Below are positions 31,520 through 43,705 of a DNA stretch of 64,000 nucleotides, in pieces. The first letter of the stretch is position 1, and each line of letters begins with the position of its first letter. The position numbers were made by a program, and so were the translations under genes. Origin of the DNA: Periplaneta americana (Eukaryota; Arthropoda; Insecta; Blattodea; Blattidae); NCBI RefSeq assembly GCF_040183065.1, contig NC_091125.1:129549121-129613120 (forward strand), written 5' to 3'. The notes under the pieces were generated by a model. It saw only the letters and a program-made list of their open reading frames with translations. It was not told the DNA's origin and searched no databases.

Positions 31520-32258
31520 AACTTTATACTGAATTACTTTATATCAAATACTTCTAGGGCTGCTGGCATTTTGTCATTTAATTAAGTTCACTGTTCGCCA
31601 CTGTACTTATTTCACAGTAACTCCTTGAACTATGTTAATAGAATTAAGAAATTATTGATTTCTTTAAAAGCATAATGGGGACTTTGCTTGGCGACATTTT
31701 CAAATATTTCCACATTTCCAAACGTTTTGCCTGATTAGAGAAACCGCAAAAGAAAGACATAGTCACCGAATTAATAAATTGCTAATTTTCTGTATTCAGA
31801 CTTTGTTCTATTTTCATCGTGTCCCTTTTACTTTCACATAGATTTAAGGTTTAGATTATTTTCAATATTAGACTGGTTAATCAAATTTAAATGTTGATTA
31901 TAGTCATTTTTCTAACGATTTAGTTAGCAATAAACTTGTAAAAGTTTAGTTGGATCAGTAGGGTTTGATTAAAAGGCTTTATTTACTCTCGCAACATCCC
32001 CAAAAATGTCCTTTAATTTAATAACAAGTATCTGTAAACTATATTATTGTTTTCATCATTTAGCACAGCATGTAGGGTCTAAAGTTCCTGCTGTGTATCG
32101 CTTTTCACTTACGAACAATTCCAAATTCTCTTCTGTTATTTGAAACGTGTATAGCAGAACTATCACATGCAAATACAGCATAAACTATACAAAATCACCT
32201 TCATGTAGGTATCCGTACTATATTGTACCATTCACTACCACATGTTAAAGTTAAGCTA
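30938..32258. other. No gene recognised
   Basis: AT-rich. An 84-codon plus frame at 31266-31520 runs into a TA repeat and has no motif I recognise. Confidence 0.35.
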
Positions 32259-32869
32259 ACAAGCAAATATTCTCATGGGGACGGATAAAAAAAGTTATTT
32301 ATTTTCTTCCACCGTGTTAATAATGTCAAAACAAGTGCTTATACAAAATTCGAGCGCAAATACGAGCTCCCCCTCCCCCCAGAAAGTAAGTTTCCTTGCG
32401 GCCGTTTACAGAAAGAAAAATTTTCATGGAAAGATTTATTGGAACAGATACAGATATTGTTGAACTATTTTTCAACATATCCTCCCCCCGGAAATGAGAT
32501 ATTTGTCAGACCGTGGAATGAACTTTTGTATCCCAGTGTCGTAGAGGTCTGCCGTTTGGGATCGGAACCAGTGTGTGACAGCCGTCGGCACCTCTGTGTT
32601 GATCCCATGATATGACAAATGTCTCAATTCCGGTGAGGAATATGTTGAAAAATAGGTCAACAATTGCTGTAACCGTTCCAATAAATCTTTTCATGAAATT
32701 GTGACTTCTTTCTGTAAACGACCCCAGAGAAACTTACTTTTTGGTGGGAGGAGCTTGCAGTTCCGCTCGAGTGGCCAAAATTAGTATAAGCACTTGTTTT
32801 GACATTATTAACATGGTGGAAGAAAAAAAATTAACTTTTTTATCAGCCCCAATGAGAATGTTTGCTTGT
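32259..32869. mobile_element. Mariner-derived foldback element, about 611 bp
   Basis: Left arm (32259 to about 32515) and right arm (about 32609-32869) are long inverted copies: ACAAGCAAATATTCTCATGG outward at the left and its near-complement at the right, then shared GTTAATAATGTCAAAACAAG and AAAGATTTATTGGAAC. The central part on the minus strand reads AVTHWFRSQTADLYDTGIQ then KFIPRSDKYL, a mariner-type transposase C-terminus. It therefore looks like two inverted copies of one mariner 3' end. Confidence 0.75.
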
Positions 32870-33066
32870 AAGGTAGGGAATCTCCGCCGAACAGCCATCA
32901 CCTTACCATCACCAGGGTTGTCAGGAGCTGATACTGTAATTTAAAAAAGTGAACTCTAAATATTGATTTTTTTAAGTACAAATCCGCATTCTCAATGTCC
33001 CCATTGGGTATTTGATCTTAAAATATAAGTATTGTTGTTTAAAAACCACTAAAATTGTTGTATTAA

Positions 33067-33102
33067 CCAAGATCGGTACATCGATCGATGTATCGATCTT
33101 GG
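33067..33102. repeat. 36-bp near-perfect palindrome
   Basis: CCAAGATCGGTACATCGA and its complement with one mismatched pair, centred on TCGATCGA, flanked by direct repeats TATTAA (33061-33066 and 33103-33108). Confidence 0.85.
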
Positions 33103-33109
33103 TATTAAC

Positions 33110-34197
33110 ACAAAATGTGGAACTAAATTTCCCATTGTCCACCCCTTTTAAAATGGAACTAGATTAGTGGAAAAATCACTGCGTTGGCAACACTGCTCTT
33201 CAGCCGGTTTAGCAAAGTCCGTGGATGTAGTGGAAATTCCAACTCGTTGGGATATGCTGCGCCATCTATGAGCAATGGATGAAACTTTCATTGAGAACGA
33301 TCAGTAGATCGATTTGAAGGGCGGACTCCACCAAGGGAGAACTTTTCGTTATAGCAGTCAAGTGCTGCTCTCTAGACCTACCTAGTACTACCACAGACTG
33401 TGGTACTACGTTCAAACGATTCTGAAACCATCTCATATCGGAATTTGTGAAAACGAATTGGCAGACAGTTTCGTTAAACAAGAACAAAAATAATGACAGA
33501 AACTAATACAGTTGCGGTAGACTACTATAGAACACAAAATGATAGTGTATAATACGTAATATTTCAAGTAGCATTCGTAGAATACAATGCAACCAGAGCG
33601 GGTATGATCCAACCTTAGATTCACCAAGGCTCTGCTAGTTGCATAAACAACAGGCGATGTTTTCAATCAATGCTACTTAAAATGACTATCAGCATTCGTG
33701 TCTACAAATCATGAGAGCCCGAGTTCGGTTCTCGTCCTGAGCATGAAAATTTGTTCTTAACGAGGCTATGTTTTAATATTTTCACTTGTAAAAATTCAGA
33801 AACTAAGTGAGGATTTTGTAGGCAGGAGTACCTCAGTGTTCAAGTAAAAGTTTTCAGTAGGCGTTATAGGTTTGAAGTAGGAACTGTATGAAGTAAGCCA
33901 AATGCAAATATTCCGTATCGTTTACCATAATGCAGTAACAACTGAACTCTTGATTTGTACTTAAAATGCAATTATATCAACTAGACTATAAATTCAGAAT
34001 TTTATAATAAAGTTAATTTAAACATTAAATCAGATTATATAGCTGAGGTTGAAAATAAAATAAAACCCAGTCTAACGAGGAAAATTGCATTATCGAACAC
34101 TTTTTCGACTCCTCAAAGCATAGTTTGTAACTGTTTAAATCTTTAACGTTGATATCTCATTTCTAATTAAATGCATTTAAATTGAAGATTGTCATAT
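33110..34197. other. No gene recognised
   Basis: Nothing firm. GAGTTCGGTTCTCG near 33721 resembles a box B with no box A that I can place. Confidence 0.35.
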
Positions 34198-34201
34198 TAT
34201 A

Positions 34202-34922
34202 CAGGGCTCTTACAAAAGACCTTTCCGGTTTCGAACACATGTAATTTACTTTCTATGAATCTGAAGTGCATGAAAATAGCACCAATGGAAAGAGAAACTC
34301 AAAAAGTTTAGTTCATTACCTTAAAGAAGTTCAATGTATCCCCTTTTGGTAAAACGGCACACATCAAGCCTATAGTCAAGTTCCACGTAGGTACGCGGGT
34401 TTTCCAACCCCAGATTCTGAGGTTATGTCTGTTCATCTTACTAGAAAAATGAAAAGTAGCTTCGTCAGAAAGCACCACGGAACAAATAAATTCATCATCG
34501 TTTTCAATTAATGTCTGCATACTTATGCAGAAATTTCTTCGTAGCATTTTGTCCTCTGGTTTTAGGGCTTGCAGCAACCGTTTTCGAAGAATCTTTCCTT
34601 AAAATCAGTGTATCGTTTACGGATTGTAGGCCCACTGGGTGGATCTGCACCAGACTTTGTTCGGTAATGCCGTTGCAAATTAATAACCGACTGGTTCACA
34701 TGAAAATCAAGCTTTTCTGTCCTCTATAGCATCCATTTCGCCTCAACAATGAACAAATTTGTTTATATGCACTATTATGAGGCAGTGTTATCAACTAAGA
34801 AAACAATGTTGCCACGACTAAACTTCTTGAGTTTCTCTTTCCATTGGTGCTATTTTCATGCACCTCAGATTCATCGAATGTAAATTACATGTGTTCGAAA
34901 CCGAAAAATTGTACGAGCCCTG
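34202..34922 (-). mobile_element. Mariner/Tc-like element with ~115-bp TIRs
   Basis: Ends CAGGGCTCTTAC (34202) and GTACGAGCCCTG (34922), TA on both sides, TIRs similar over about 115 bp (GAACACATGTAATTTAC, AGCACCAATGGAAAGAGAAA). The minus strand (34308-34577) keeps a transposase piece: LKPEDKMLRRNFCISMQTLI, then SVVLSDEATFHFSSKMNRHN and RIWG. The SDEATFH segment carries the first part of the insect mariner-type catalytic triad. Most of the transposase is deleted, so it cannot move itself. Confidence 0.85.
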
Positions 34923-34929
34923 TATTATA

Positions 34930-35540
34930 ATTTAAGCTATAATATACTTTTTCCTCGAGAAGCTTTTTAATATACAATCACTTAGGTAGGCCTAACTTCT
35001 GGGTCTGCACGAGTTCCAGAAACATCGTATTCCAGAAAAATCTATTTGTAATAAGGGAGCACTAATTATTGTTAAAAAAATATCTGTGATTGGTTTAAGA
35101 AAAATAACACAAATTCTAGCTAAATACTTTACCTATTTGGTATATTACACATACGCCCAAATTACCATTCACTCCAATTGTAACACTCATAACCAGTTTG
35201 CCGTATTTGGGTATCCTATAAAGAAATTCCGTTGGTTATATGATTTTTCAACCCTTAGACTAATTAAAGAACAGTACCTCGATCTCTATACGTGCATTCA
35301 AGTTTCTTTTCTGACCGAGGCTATCAATTCTACGAAGAATACTCAATTTTCGTATTTTACCAAAACTACCGGACCAGTATACTAGCTACAAGCCCACAAC
35401 TTTAAGTAGACCTAATACAAATCTGACATATTTGGAAATAAGACTGAAAAGTTAAGAAAGAAATACAGTCGTCCTAAAAATGAATGATACAATGAAACAG
35501 ACCGTGAGAAATTCATAAATACAGCCATCATCATCAGTCA
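34930..35540. other. No gene recognised
   Basis: A 99-codon plus frame (35086-35385) has no motif I recognise. Confidence 0.35.
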
Positions 35541-35544
35541 TTGA

Positions 35545-35800
35545 AATAATCAGCTTCAGTTAGATCTGCTTCCATTTTTTTAGGGTCAACCCACGGATCT
35601 TTTTTCTTCTAGGTGTACCTACAGAGTAGGACCTGTTCAGGCAATCTGGAAGAATCTATTCTGTTAACGTAATGAAGCCAGTTCTGTCTATAATTAGCTA
35701 TTATTGAGTTGTTCACGAATAGTTCTTATTTTCACTTCTCTTGTTACTGATTCACTTCTTTTAGATCAAGCAGACTGTAGCCAGCAGATCGTAAAATTTC
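35545..35800 (-). pseudogene. LINE family 2 C-terminal scrap
   Basis: The minus strand reads ANYRQNWLHYVNRIDSSRLP, then EQVLLCRYTRRKKDPW. Compare RKNWNNHVRRMDRTRIPKQM at 9.7 kb. Several frameshifts. Confidence 0.65.
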
Positions 35801-35959
35801 ATTTCCGTAGTTGTTAGTCGTTGTACAGCTGTCAAAAGAAAGTGGCCGATCTCTTAGATACTAAGTTCCCTTCGGATATCTCCGCTACAATTCGGAGACA
35901 GGCGATGTTACATGTTGTTGGACCACGAAGCCTGCTATATACAGTTATAATTGAAGTAT

Positions 35960-36108
35960 TCTACGTGTTATACTTGTAGCGTAATGGTAGCGTTCCGGCC
36001 TGTTATTCGTGAGGTAGTGCGTTCGAACACCGCGGAATGCTTTTTATGTTTGGAACAGATGCATTATAGGGGCCACCCATCACACATTATACGCAAAAAA
36101 AAAAAAAA
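35960..36108 (+). mobile_element. tRNA-derived SINE with poly(A) tail
   Basis: Box A TAGCGTAATGG, box B GCGTTCGAACACC, a short body and a 14-A tail at 36096-36109. A different head from the other SINE families here. Confidence 0.65.
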
Positions 36109-36109
36109 G

Positions 36110-37024
36110 GTCAGTGGAAGTAATGGTTCGATTAGGGTTTTTAGTATTCGATATTCGGTAAGCATTAAATGCTACCAAATTAAAAAAAAAAATCAAATAA
36201 AAATTGTAACAATTTGTTACTACTGATGCGATTTTAGTCAGTTTGTATTATATTTTTGGTCCAGGGAAAATAAATTTTATTATTAGTGCCGTAATTTCCA
36301 TTTTGAAGTAGGCTACAAGTCAACAATATAAAACTGACTGTTTATTTAGAAGTTGACAACATATTTTATGTCGATTATAACAACAATACATATCAATAGT
36401 AACATTCATTCCATTTAACCAATAAGAAGATTGCCCCTGTAATGAATCTGTTCGTTATGTTTTTTGTGTTTTTAAGATAGAAGAAAATATAATTGTTGCT
36501 GTTTCTTTTATGACTGTTTTAGTAGGTCTAATTAACATCAGATTCATGAATGCATTATGCCATGGCTTTATCATTACTTATTATGATATTATGGCTGCAA
36601 GTGGAAAGAAAGAAGACTGTTGCAGTCAAACAAAATATCTTTCTTGGCGTAAACAAAACAAGTATGCTTGCATCTGAAAATTAAAACAATTATAAGTTGT
36701 AAAAAAAAAAAACTAACCAAAAGCCACGATTCAATATTTAGTCCATCTTCCTCCAATCTCGATCACATTTTGCAGTCGAGTGGATATGTCCTGGGCGAGC
36801 TTCCACAAATCATCAGAACGTCTAGGAGGGGGATGGACCAATTTTTCCGCGTATTATTATTCTTCTTTATTTGTGCCCCCGTGGCTCAGTTGGAAGAACT
36901 TTTGAATTTAGATGTCAACGTCGCAGCTCAAATCCTCCTTTTCATTTTATTGTGTTAGAGGAAGTGCAATATATCATAAGAAGAAAAAACTAACACTAAT
37001 ATTATGCAACTTTATTTTTCCAAA
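36110..37024. other. Mostly unrecognised; tRNA-like head at 36.88 kb
   Basis: GCCCCCGTGGCTCAGTTGGA at 36883-36902 is a box A-type head. A matching box B (AGCTCAAATCC) is weak, so this is at best a SINE fragment. The rest is AT-rich. Confidence 0.35.
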
Positions 37025-37925
37025 TCTAACATTAAATTTATATTATCTATATCGCTAAAGAACGATAACAATATAAATTAATATTATTTATTTCGCTAAA
37101 GAACGATAGCAGAATACAAATGATAAGCTGAATATTATTTATATCACTAAAGAACGATAACAGAATATAAATGGTAAATTGAATATTATTTATTTCGCTA
37201 AAGAAAGATAACGGAATATAAATGATAACTTGAATATTATTTATATTCTAAATAACGATATAGAAAATAAATGATAACTTGAATATTATTTTAACGCTAA
37301 ATAACTGCAATAGAATATAAATGATAACTTGAATATTATTTATAACGCTAAAGAACTGTAACAATATAAGTGATAACTTGAATATTATTTACATCGCTAA
37401 AAAAAAGATAACAGAATATAAATGGTACAGTAATTTGAATGTTATTTATTTCGCTAAAGAACAATAACAGAATATAAGTGATAACTTGAATATTATTTAT
37501 ATCGCAAATAACTATATGGAAAATAAATGATAACTTGAATATTATTTTAACGCTAAAGAACTGTAACAATATAAGTGATAACTTGAATATTATTTATATC
37601 GCTAAAGAACGATAACAGAATAGAAATGATAACTTGGAAGTTATTTATAACGCTAAAAAATTATAACAGAATATAAATGATAACTTTAATATTATTTATA
37701 TCGCCAAATAACGATACAGAAAATAAATGATAACTTTAATATTATTTATAACGCTAAAGAACTATAACAGAATATAAATGATAACTTAAATATTATTTAT
37801 AACGCTAAAGAACAATGACAATATAAATGATAACTTGAATATTATTTTATATCGCTAAAGAACGATGGCAGAATACAAATGATAACTTGAATATTATTTA
37901 TATCGCTAAAGATTGATAATAAAAT
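37025..37925. repeat. 51-bp satellite, about 17 copies
   Basis: Monomer of the form GAATATTATTTATATCGCTA then AAGAACGATAACAGAATATA and AATGATAACTT. Units vary between 48 and 54 bp. AT-rich and not coding. Confidence 0.9.
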
Positions 37926-37929
37926 AAGA

Positions 37930-38010
37930 TGACAACTTAAACAAGGCTCGAACTCACAACCTTCGAATCATTAAGCGACCATTCTACAACAACTCTACGA
38001 AACACAGATC
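37930..38010 (-). mobile_element. tRNA-like SINE head
   Basis: Minus strand has GTGAGTTCGAGCCTTG (box B) and TAGAATGGTCGC (box A-like) at tRNA spacing, immediately after the satellite. Confidence 0.4.
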
Positions 38011-38109
38011 TCGAATGACTCCATAGTTCCGAAACTGCTGTTACAAGCGCGAGCATCGTATAACATCACCGTGATCCGAAGTGGACTTAGAAAATATTTG
38101 CTGTTCACT

Positions 38110-38290
38110 AGTGCTGCCACTTTTTTTTTTTTTTTTGACAGCTGTACATCTTCATTTACGTTAAGGACAGGCCTTGCCAAAACTTTATGTATTTTTATTC
38201 TTGTATGTTTTTGCACTTTATTTCGTATAAAAACTTTATTGCTGGTTCTAAGGTCATTGTCGAAACGTAATTTTTTGCGATATTTCATTT
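38110..38290 (-). pseudogene. LINE family 2 scrap
   Basis: The minus strand reads FIRNKVQKHTRIKIHKVLAR then PVLNV, matching SLVQKHTRIRLYNTLARPML in the 25.4-26.2 kb copy. A poly(T) run interrupts it. Confidence 0.7.
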
Positions 38291-38299
38291 TCGGCTTCG

Positions 38300-38795
38300 T
38301 ACCTACGTTAAATTATAGCCTAAATATAAAAAAATACTTGTTCTAAAATACGCATTTGAAATAAAGATGACGAACACACGGGTTTCTACGTTTTGTAATA
38401 GGAGATCCGTCGATTCAATTTGCCGCGAATCCCGGGGACAGGCAATGTGAGTCACGTCTGCGAGCTGCTGGCAACAGTGACGTAACTCTGTGTACAAATC
38501 ATTAGATCTCGTTTGTTTATGAGTGACCAGCGAGCCGGACATGTGCACCAGTCATCTGGACGCTGTCAAACGACACGAGCTGCCGAATGTCATTTCAAAT
38601 TCTCATTCGATTCATGTATGAGGAAACATTTTTGTTGAGAAAAGTCAGTCTAGGAATTTATATGGAATTAGACAGAGTACCTATACATTTTCAGCATTTT
38701 TCGACTCCGAAGAATGTTTTTACAAGCTATCTGTAGTTGTCCGAAAAGGATCTGAAAAAAGTGTAACTACCTCGATGCCGTATCCTCTTAGTTCA

Positions 38796-38798
<3 letters not shown>
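38300..38798. other. No gene recognised
   Basis: Nothing identifiable. Confidence 0.4.

Positions 38799-38850
<52 letters not shown>
38799..38850. repeat. (ATT)n microsatellite
   Basis: Trinucleotide run. Confidence 0.9.
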
Positions 38851-38852
<2 letters not shown>

Positions 38853-39055
38853 TGGAAAAGTACCAATTTCAAGGCCCATGACCCGACTTCTTCCCAATTC
38901 TCATTACCCCCTCCATCATCACTATCATCCTATCATAGGCATATTCCCGCGTTAGGTATGCCACCTGTCTGACTGAGTAAGCTACTTGAAAAAATTTGTG
39001 CCATGTCGATACGACGGTAAACCACTGTAAAATGGAGAATGCCGATAATGATGTA

Positions 39056-39204
<149 letters not shown>

Positions 39205-39724
39205 GGCTTTTAAGGAACCCGGAGGTTCATTGCCGCCCTCACATAAGCCCACCATCGGTCCCTATCCTGTGCAAGATTAATCCAGTCTCTATCATTATAT
39301 CCCACCTCTCTCAAATCCATTTTAATATTATCCTCCCATCTACGTCTCGGCCTCCCCAAAGATCTTTTTGCCTCCGGCCTCCCAACTAACACTCTATATG
39401 CATTTCTGGATTCCCCCATACGTGCTACATGCCCTGCCCATTTCAAAGTCTGGATTTAATGTTCCTAATTATGTCAGGTGAAGAATACAATGCGTGCAGT
39501 TCTGTGTTGTATAACTTTCTCCATTCTCCTGTAACTTCATCCCTCTTAGCCACAAATATTTTCCTAAGAACCTTATTCTCAAACACCCTTAATCTCTGTT
39601 CCTCTCTCTAAGTGAGAGTCCAAGTTTCACAACCATACAGAACAACCGGTAATATAACTGTTTTATAAATTCTAACTTTCAGATTTTTTGACAGCACACT
39701 AGATGACAAAAGCTTCTCAACCGA
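39205..39724 (-). mobile_element. LINE family 3 copy A, 3' end
   Basis: The minus strand reads KWAGHVARMGESRNAYRVLV, GRPRRRWEDNIKMDLREVGY and YVRAAMNLRVP with a stop, then a 3' UTR GGTTCCTTAAAAGCCAGTA and the AAGT tail. A 1-bp deletion near 39.45 kb separates the upstream frame (NKVLRKIFVAKRDEVTG). 5' truncated. Confidence 0.85.
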
Positions 39725-39750
39725 ATAATATTATTATAATAACATAATAA

Positions 39751-39751
<1 letters not shown>

Positions 39752-39810
<59 letters not shown>
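39752..39810. repeat. (TTA)n microsatellite
   Basis: Trinucleotide run. Confidence 0.9.
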
Positions 39811-39811
<1 letters not shown>

Positions 39812-39814
39812 ACT

Positions 39815-40205
39815 TTACAAATTATGAAAATTGTTGCCGCTAAATATATCAGCTAACGAGAACTGTCAGTGAACTGATATCGAAACCTACACGAAGTTTC
39901 CGATATAGAATTAGCAATCCCTATTAAAACACTGAGCATAGAATTTAACGCTGGGTTTGTGCGTCCCTATACAGCAGCTCGGCAGTACAATATCACAGAA
40001 CGCTCCACCTCTTCCTATTACTACTGATGAGGAGTGTCCAATTGCTGGTGCATGGCTGCTTTATCAGGTAACATTGCAACTTCGATCTCAGAACCTTGCA
40101 GTTGAATCTCGCAGCCGATTTTTGGTGTGTGACATTGTTACAAGACGTCCTTCTTGTCAGCGAAGTTTCAAGGAGGTTTCGACATGAGCTCACTGACAGT
40201 TTCCA
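39815..40205. other. No gene recognised
   Basis: Two antiparallel short frames at 39.96-40.26 kb have no motif. Confidence 0.35.
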
Positions 40206-40209
40206 TTTA

Positions 40210-40470
40210 AAATGTTTAACATTAAACACACACAAGTAGCAGAACGCTTTGGACATGGATACTAGCCAGGTTTAGGAGTAGTGAGCAGGACTCGTGCTTC
40301 GAGGATACCTCTGATGTGGACTCGAAGCCCTCTGTGAGCTGATTACCCTGGTTGGATTCACTCCGATGTTTTTCCCGACTGTGAGGCGAATTTAAGTCAA
40401 TTTCATGGAAAATTTTCTTGCTTATCTCGCGATCAATAATTCCATCGACACTATTCCAGATTTCGATATG
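40210..40470 (+). mobile_element. Diverged SINE, family 1-like
   Basis: GATTACCCTGGTTGGATTCA, TTTTTCCCGACTGTGAGGCG, and ATTCCATCGACACTA follow the order of the family 1 body. The flanks TTCGACATGAGCTCACTGAC (about 40177) and TTCGATATGACCTCACTGAC (about 40467) are near-identical direct repeats, probably its old target duplication. Confidence 0.6.
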
Positions 40471-40489
40471 ACCTCACTGACAGTTTCCT

Positions 40490-41028
40490 TGTAGAGATGA
40501 TAGAAGGGTCCAGCATGAATATTTTGAGATGAGGGACCGATTGTTAGAGATGTAACCTTGAGGTATTAATTACACTCTAAACTTCTGGGGTAGCGCCAGA
40601 AAAGTATGCAAGCCTGCTAGCAGTCCTGCTGCGTGAAAGCCTTGATCACATAATAACAAATTGGCCATCCGCGTGAGACAAAGAGAGCTCTCCCTCTATA
40701 GGAGGAGGCCTTTGCCCTTAACGGGACATTTTTAGGCTAATCATTTCATTACATCCCCATGTTAAAAACGGCAATATGTGGAAGAAAACGACCGCTACGC
40801 TTCGCCACAATGAACTTTCGGTAACAACCGCTAGATGGGAGAATAGCTGTATGTTATTACTCCATGCCAGCTCAGGATTGTAACGTGACTTCTCTTGCAG
40901 TCGCTAGAGGCAGCATATAGAAATTGGTAAAGTTGTTGCCTTGAAAGTGCATTAGACTGACCAGTCTGTTACAATTATGTGATTAGAAGTCAAAGTTCGA
41001 GGACAGACTTTTAGAGATACTAGCTTTC
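40490..41028. other. No gene recognised
   Basis: Nothing identifiable. Confidence 0.4.
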
Positions 41029-41036
41029 AAAATAAG

Positions 41037-42439
41037 TAGGGATCGGAAATGGTGTTTTAGGCTCCTAAAAATGCACTAAAAATGGTATTTTAGGCTCCAA
41101 AAAAGACACTAAAAATTGTATTCCAGGCACCTAAAAGGCACTAAAAATACAAATTTAGGGAAAATTAACCCCTGAAAATTTATTCCACACATAATAATTA
41201 ATTTGGGCTATTTCCTTGCACGATGTTTTAATTAAATGCCAGTATTCGCTTTTTTTTTATCATTATGTATACATAGCAAATTAACATAACACTGCATGAC
41301 CCATGACCACTTAAAAAATTAGATAAGTGGTATTTGTCCTACAGAATGTTTAATTTAGTGTGCACTTATTCATCTCCATGTTCATAATTTGAATGACAGT
41401 ACACAACAAGCAACTTTTCAAGATTAAAACACTCGCTCTTGTGACGCCTATTGGACAAAATCTGTTCATATGCTGAAAAGAATCTCTCAATATGCACTGA
41501 AGTGACAGCACCATCTTGGCTACATTAAACCCCTCAGGAAGCTCACCACCGGTCCCACTTAGAACTTTACACACAGAATTAATGGTTTCATATCCAGGAT
41601 TTCTTGAAATAACTCTTTTTAGCTTCTTATATATTTGAGCAGCATACTTGCCAGGAGCTACACATAATCTGTTCTTTGCATTCAAAAACAGGGACATGGA
41701 TTCACAAAATGACAGGCTGCTGGATTCCAGTTGTTGAATGGTATCTGCTACAAAAGTAAAATGCGCATCGATATGTGTTAAATCTTCTTTAAGTCTTTTT
41801 TCTTGAAACACACACTGAGCTTCTTTGATTGACAGAGAATCATTCTCTGAATGTTCCTTAATAGTCAGTGCTATTTGTTCAAAGTTATTCGCATATTATT
41901 TTACTGCTCTCAACCATGTCCCCCACCTCGTAAAAATAGGCTCAGGGGATAGGGAAGTGTCGGGTAACTTCTCTCTAAATACAAAGATAATCCTAGACTG
42001 TGTGCTTCAAGCAGATACGTCGTCTATGTTATGCAGGAGAAGGGTAGATAATAAAGTAAACCATTATCTGAACTCAAGACGGTGACTAGTCGGTATGAAC
42101 GATGGGACTAGCTAGGTAGAGGGTTTTAAGAATTCTATTACAATAGGGTGTCCGAAATCTTTGTACTGTATACTATAAGAACTATCAGTTTTTTTTTTTT
42201 CAGTTTCAAGCAAAAAAATTAATAATGAGTGCTGTTAACTAGGCTATATATGCCTACAAAAAAGCGAAAAAAGAACAAATAAAAACAAAAAAGGTACAAA
42301 CTGTAAAAAAAAGGCAAATATAGGCAATATAGAACTTCATCACAACATTTGATTTTTCGTGATTCTTGTACATAAATTAACAGCCTTAAAATACGCACAT
42401 TCTAACAAAATAGGCATTTTCCTAAACTTCCGATCCCTA
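41037..42439 (-). mobile_element. hAT DNA transposon, 1403 bp, decayed
   Basis: Perfect 8-bp duplication AAAATAAG (41029-41036 and 42440-42447). TIRs TAGGGATCGGAA (41037-41048) and TTCCGATCCCTA (42428-42439). Left subterminal repeats of the type TTTTAGGCNCCTAAAAATGC. It contains a transposase C-terminal remnant homologous to the one in the element at 17.8-19.7 kb. Confidence 0.9.
41350..41811 (-). pseudogene. hAT transposase C-terminal remnant
   Basis: A 153-codon frame reads VADTIQQLESSSLSFCESMS, KLKRVISRNPGYETINSVCK. Then a shift: the matching hATC region VHIERFFSAYEQILSNRRHK and NLEKLLVVYCHSNY lies in a different frame. ESSSL and KLK-VI-RNPGYE align with the 19.06-19.40 kb remnant. Catalytic DDE residues are not visible. 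Confidence 0.8.
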
Positions 42440-42447
42440 AAAATAAG

Positions 42448-43458
42448 ATTATTATGTTTCCACGGTAATAATAAAAGTTGAAAAAATTCATTTCATGTTC
42501 AGTAGGCTATGCAGAGTTTGAAAATAGTAAAAATGTAACATCCGTGACAACTGGAATGGCTGTGAATTGATTTTAATAGCCAATGTTGTGAATCATTGAA
42601 AATGTGGTCTCATTTTAACTTTGTGATATTTCAGATGTCACTGTCCTGGTGTGCCCTCAGCGGCAGCAGAGATCGGACTGCCTTCATCCGCCGGTAAGTC
42701 ACAGTTTTCATTGCTTCCCAGTTATACATTACTGCAGGGAGCAGTTTTCAAAAAGTTGTGTATTTTGAAGTTCACTCAGTCTTTGAGTTCATAATGTTCG
42801 TAACTTTCATGCAATTTATTCACAACTTCTCTGTGCGCTGTCCTGTGGTTTTCCGGGGGGGGGGGACCATTGTATTTCACAGATTAGATTCTTACTTCGG
42901 GATTTTAAAATGTTTGTTTAATGTATCTCTGCACCACTTTCATTGCAGTCCAATGTTCATTGCTTGTAAGTTATGAGTAATTTTCAGTTTGTGTGGTAAA
43001 CTGTCTGAATTAATTTTCAGGCCTACTTTCCAGTTATTTTTTATAATAATAGAATTCAGACTCCTTTATTTATAATAATTCTCACCGACATCGGCGCTTA
43101 CGTTAGATCTTCAAGTGTGAAAATATAAATAGAATTCTAATAGAGCAATATTATAAAAGACAGGTCTCTAACCACATATCAGTATCATATAGGGATTATT
43201 GTTATTTTATAAAATTTGAGGAAAGTGTAATTTTATTATAATACAGTCTGATCGGTTTGGGAAGACATAAAATAAAATTACTAAAAAATTTATAATGGGG
43301 TGTTGTAGAATTCATTTCAGTTCCAATGTGGTACTCAAGCACGGAAGTATTTTCTTTTTTCTTTTGCAATATCGCGAGCATCGTTGATGTTATTATCATT
43401 GTTATCATCAATATCATCATTCATCAGCGCTACTATAATCGTTAAGAGCAACATTACC
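42448..43458. other. No gene recognised
   Basis: AT-rich apart from a G run at 42856-42865; short antiparallel frames only. Confidence 0.4.
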
Positions 43459-43463
43459 ATCAG

Positions 43464-43503
<40 letters not shown>
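43459..43503. repeat. (ATC)n microsatellite
   Basis: Trinucleotide run. Confidence 0.9.
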
Positions 43504-43636
43504 TTCTTTAATTTGATTTAATTTTCTTGCTGGTTCCGTATTGACTTCGCTGAAGAACATGAATCGGCATTAATCATTTATACGTAGCGGCATTCCTCGG
43601 TCATGTGGTCAGAATGGTGCAAGTCAACGATGGTTT

Positions 43637-43704
<68 letters not shown>
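43637..43704. repeat. (TAA)n then (ATT)n, mirror-type microsatellite
   Basis: About 48 bp TAA followed by about 20 bp ATT, which can fold back. Confidence 0.85.

Positions 43705-43705
<1 letters not shown>

Noticed and set aside
37025-37925. CRISPR-like array
   Set aside because: Units are continuous tandem repeats without unique spacers; the genome is eukaryotic.
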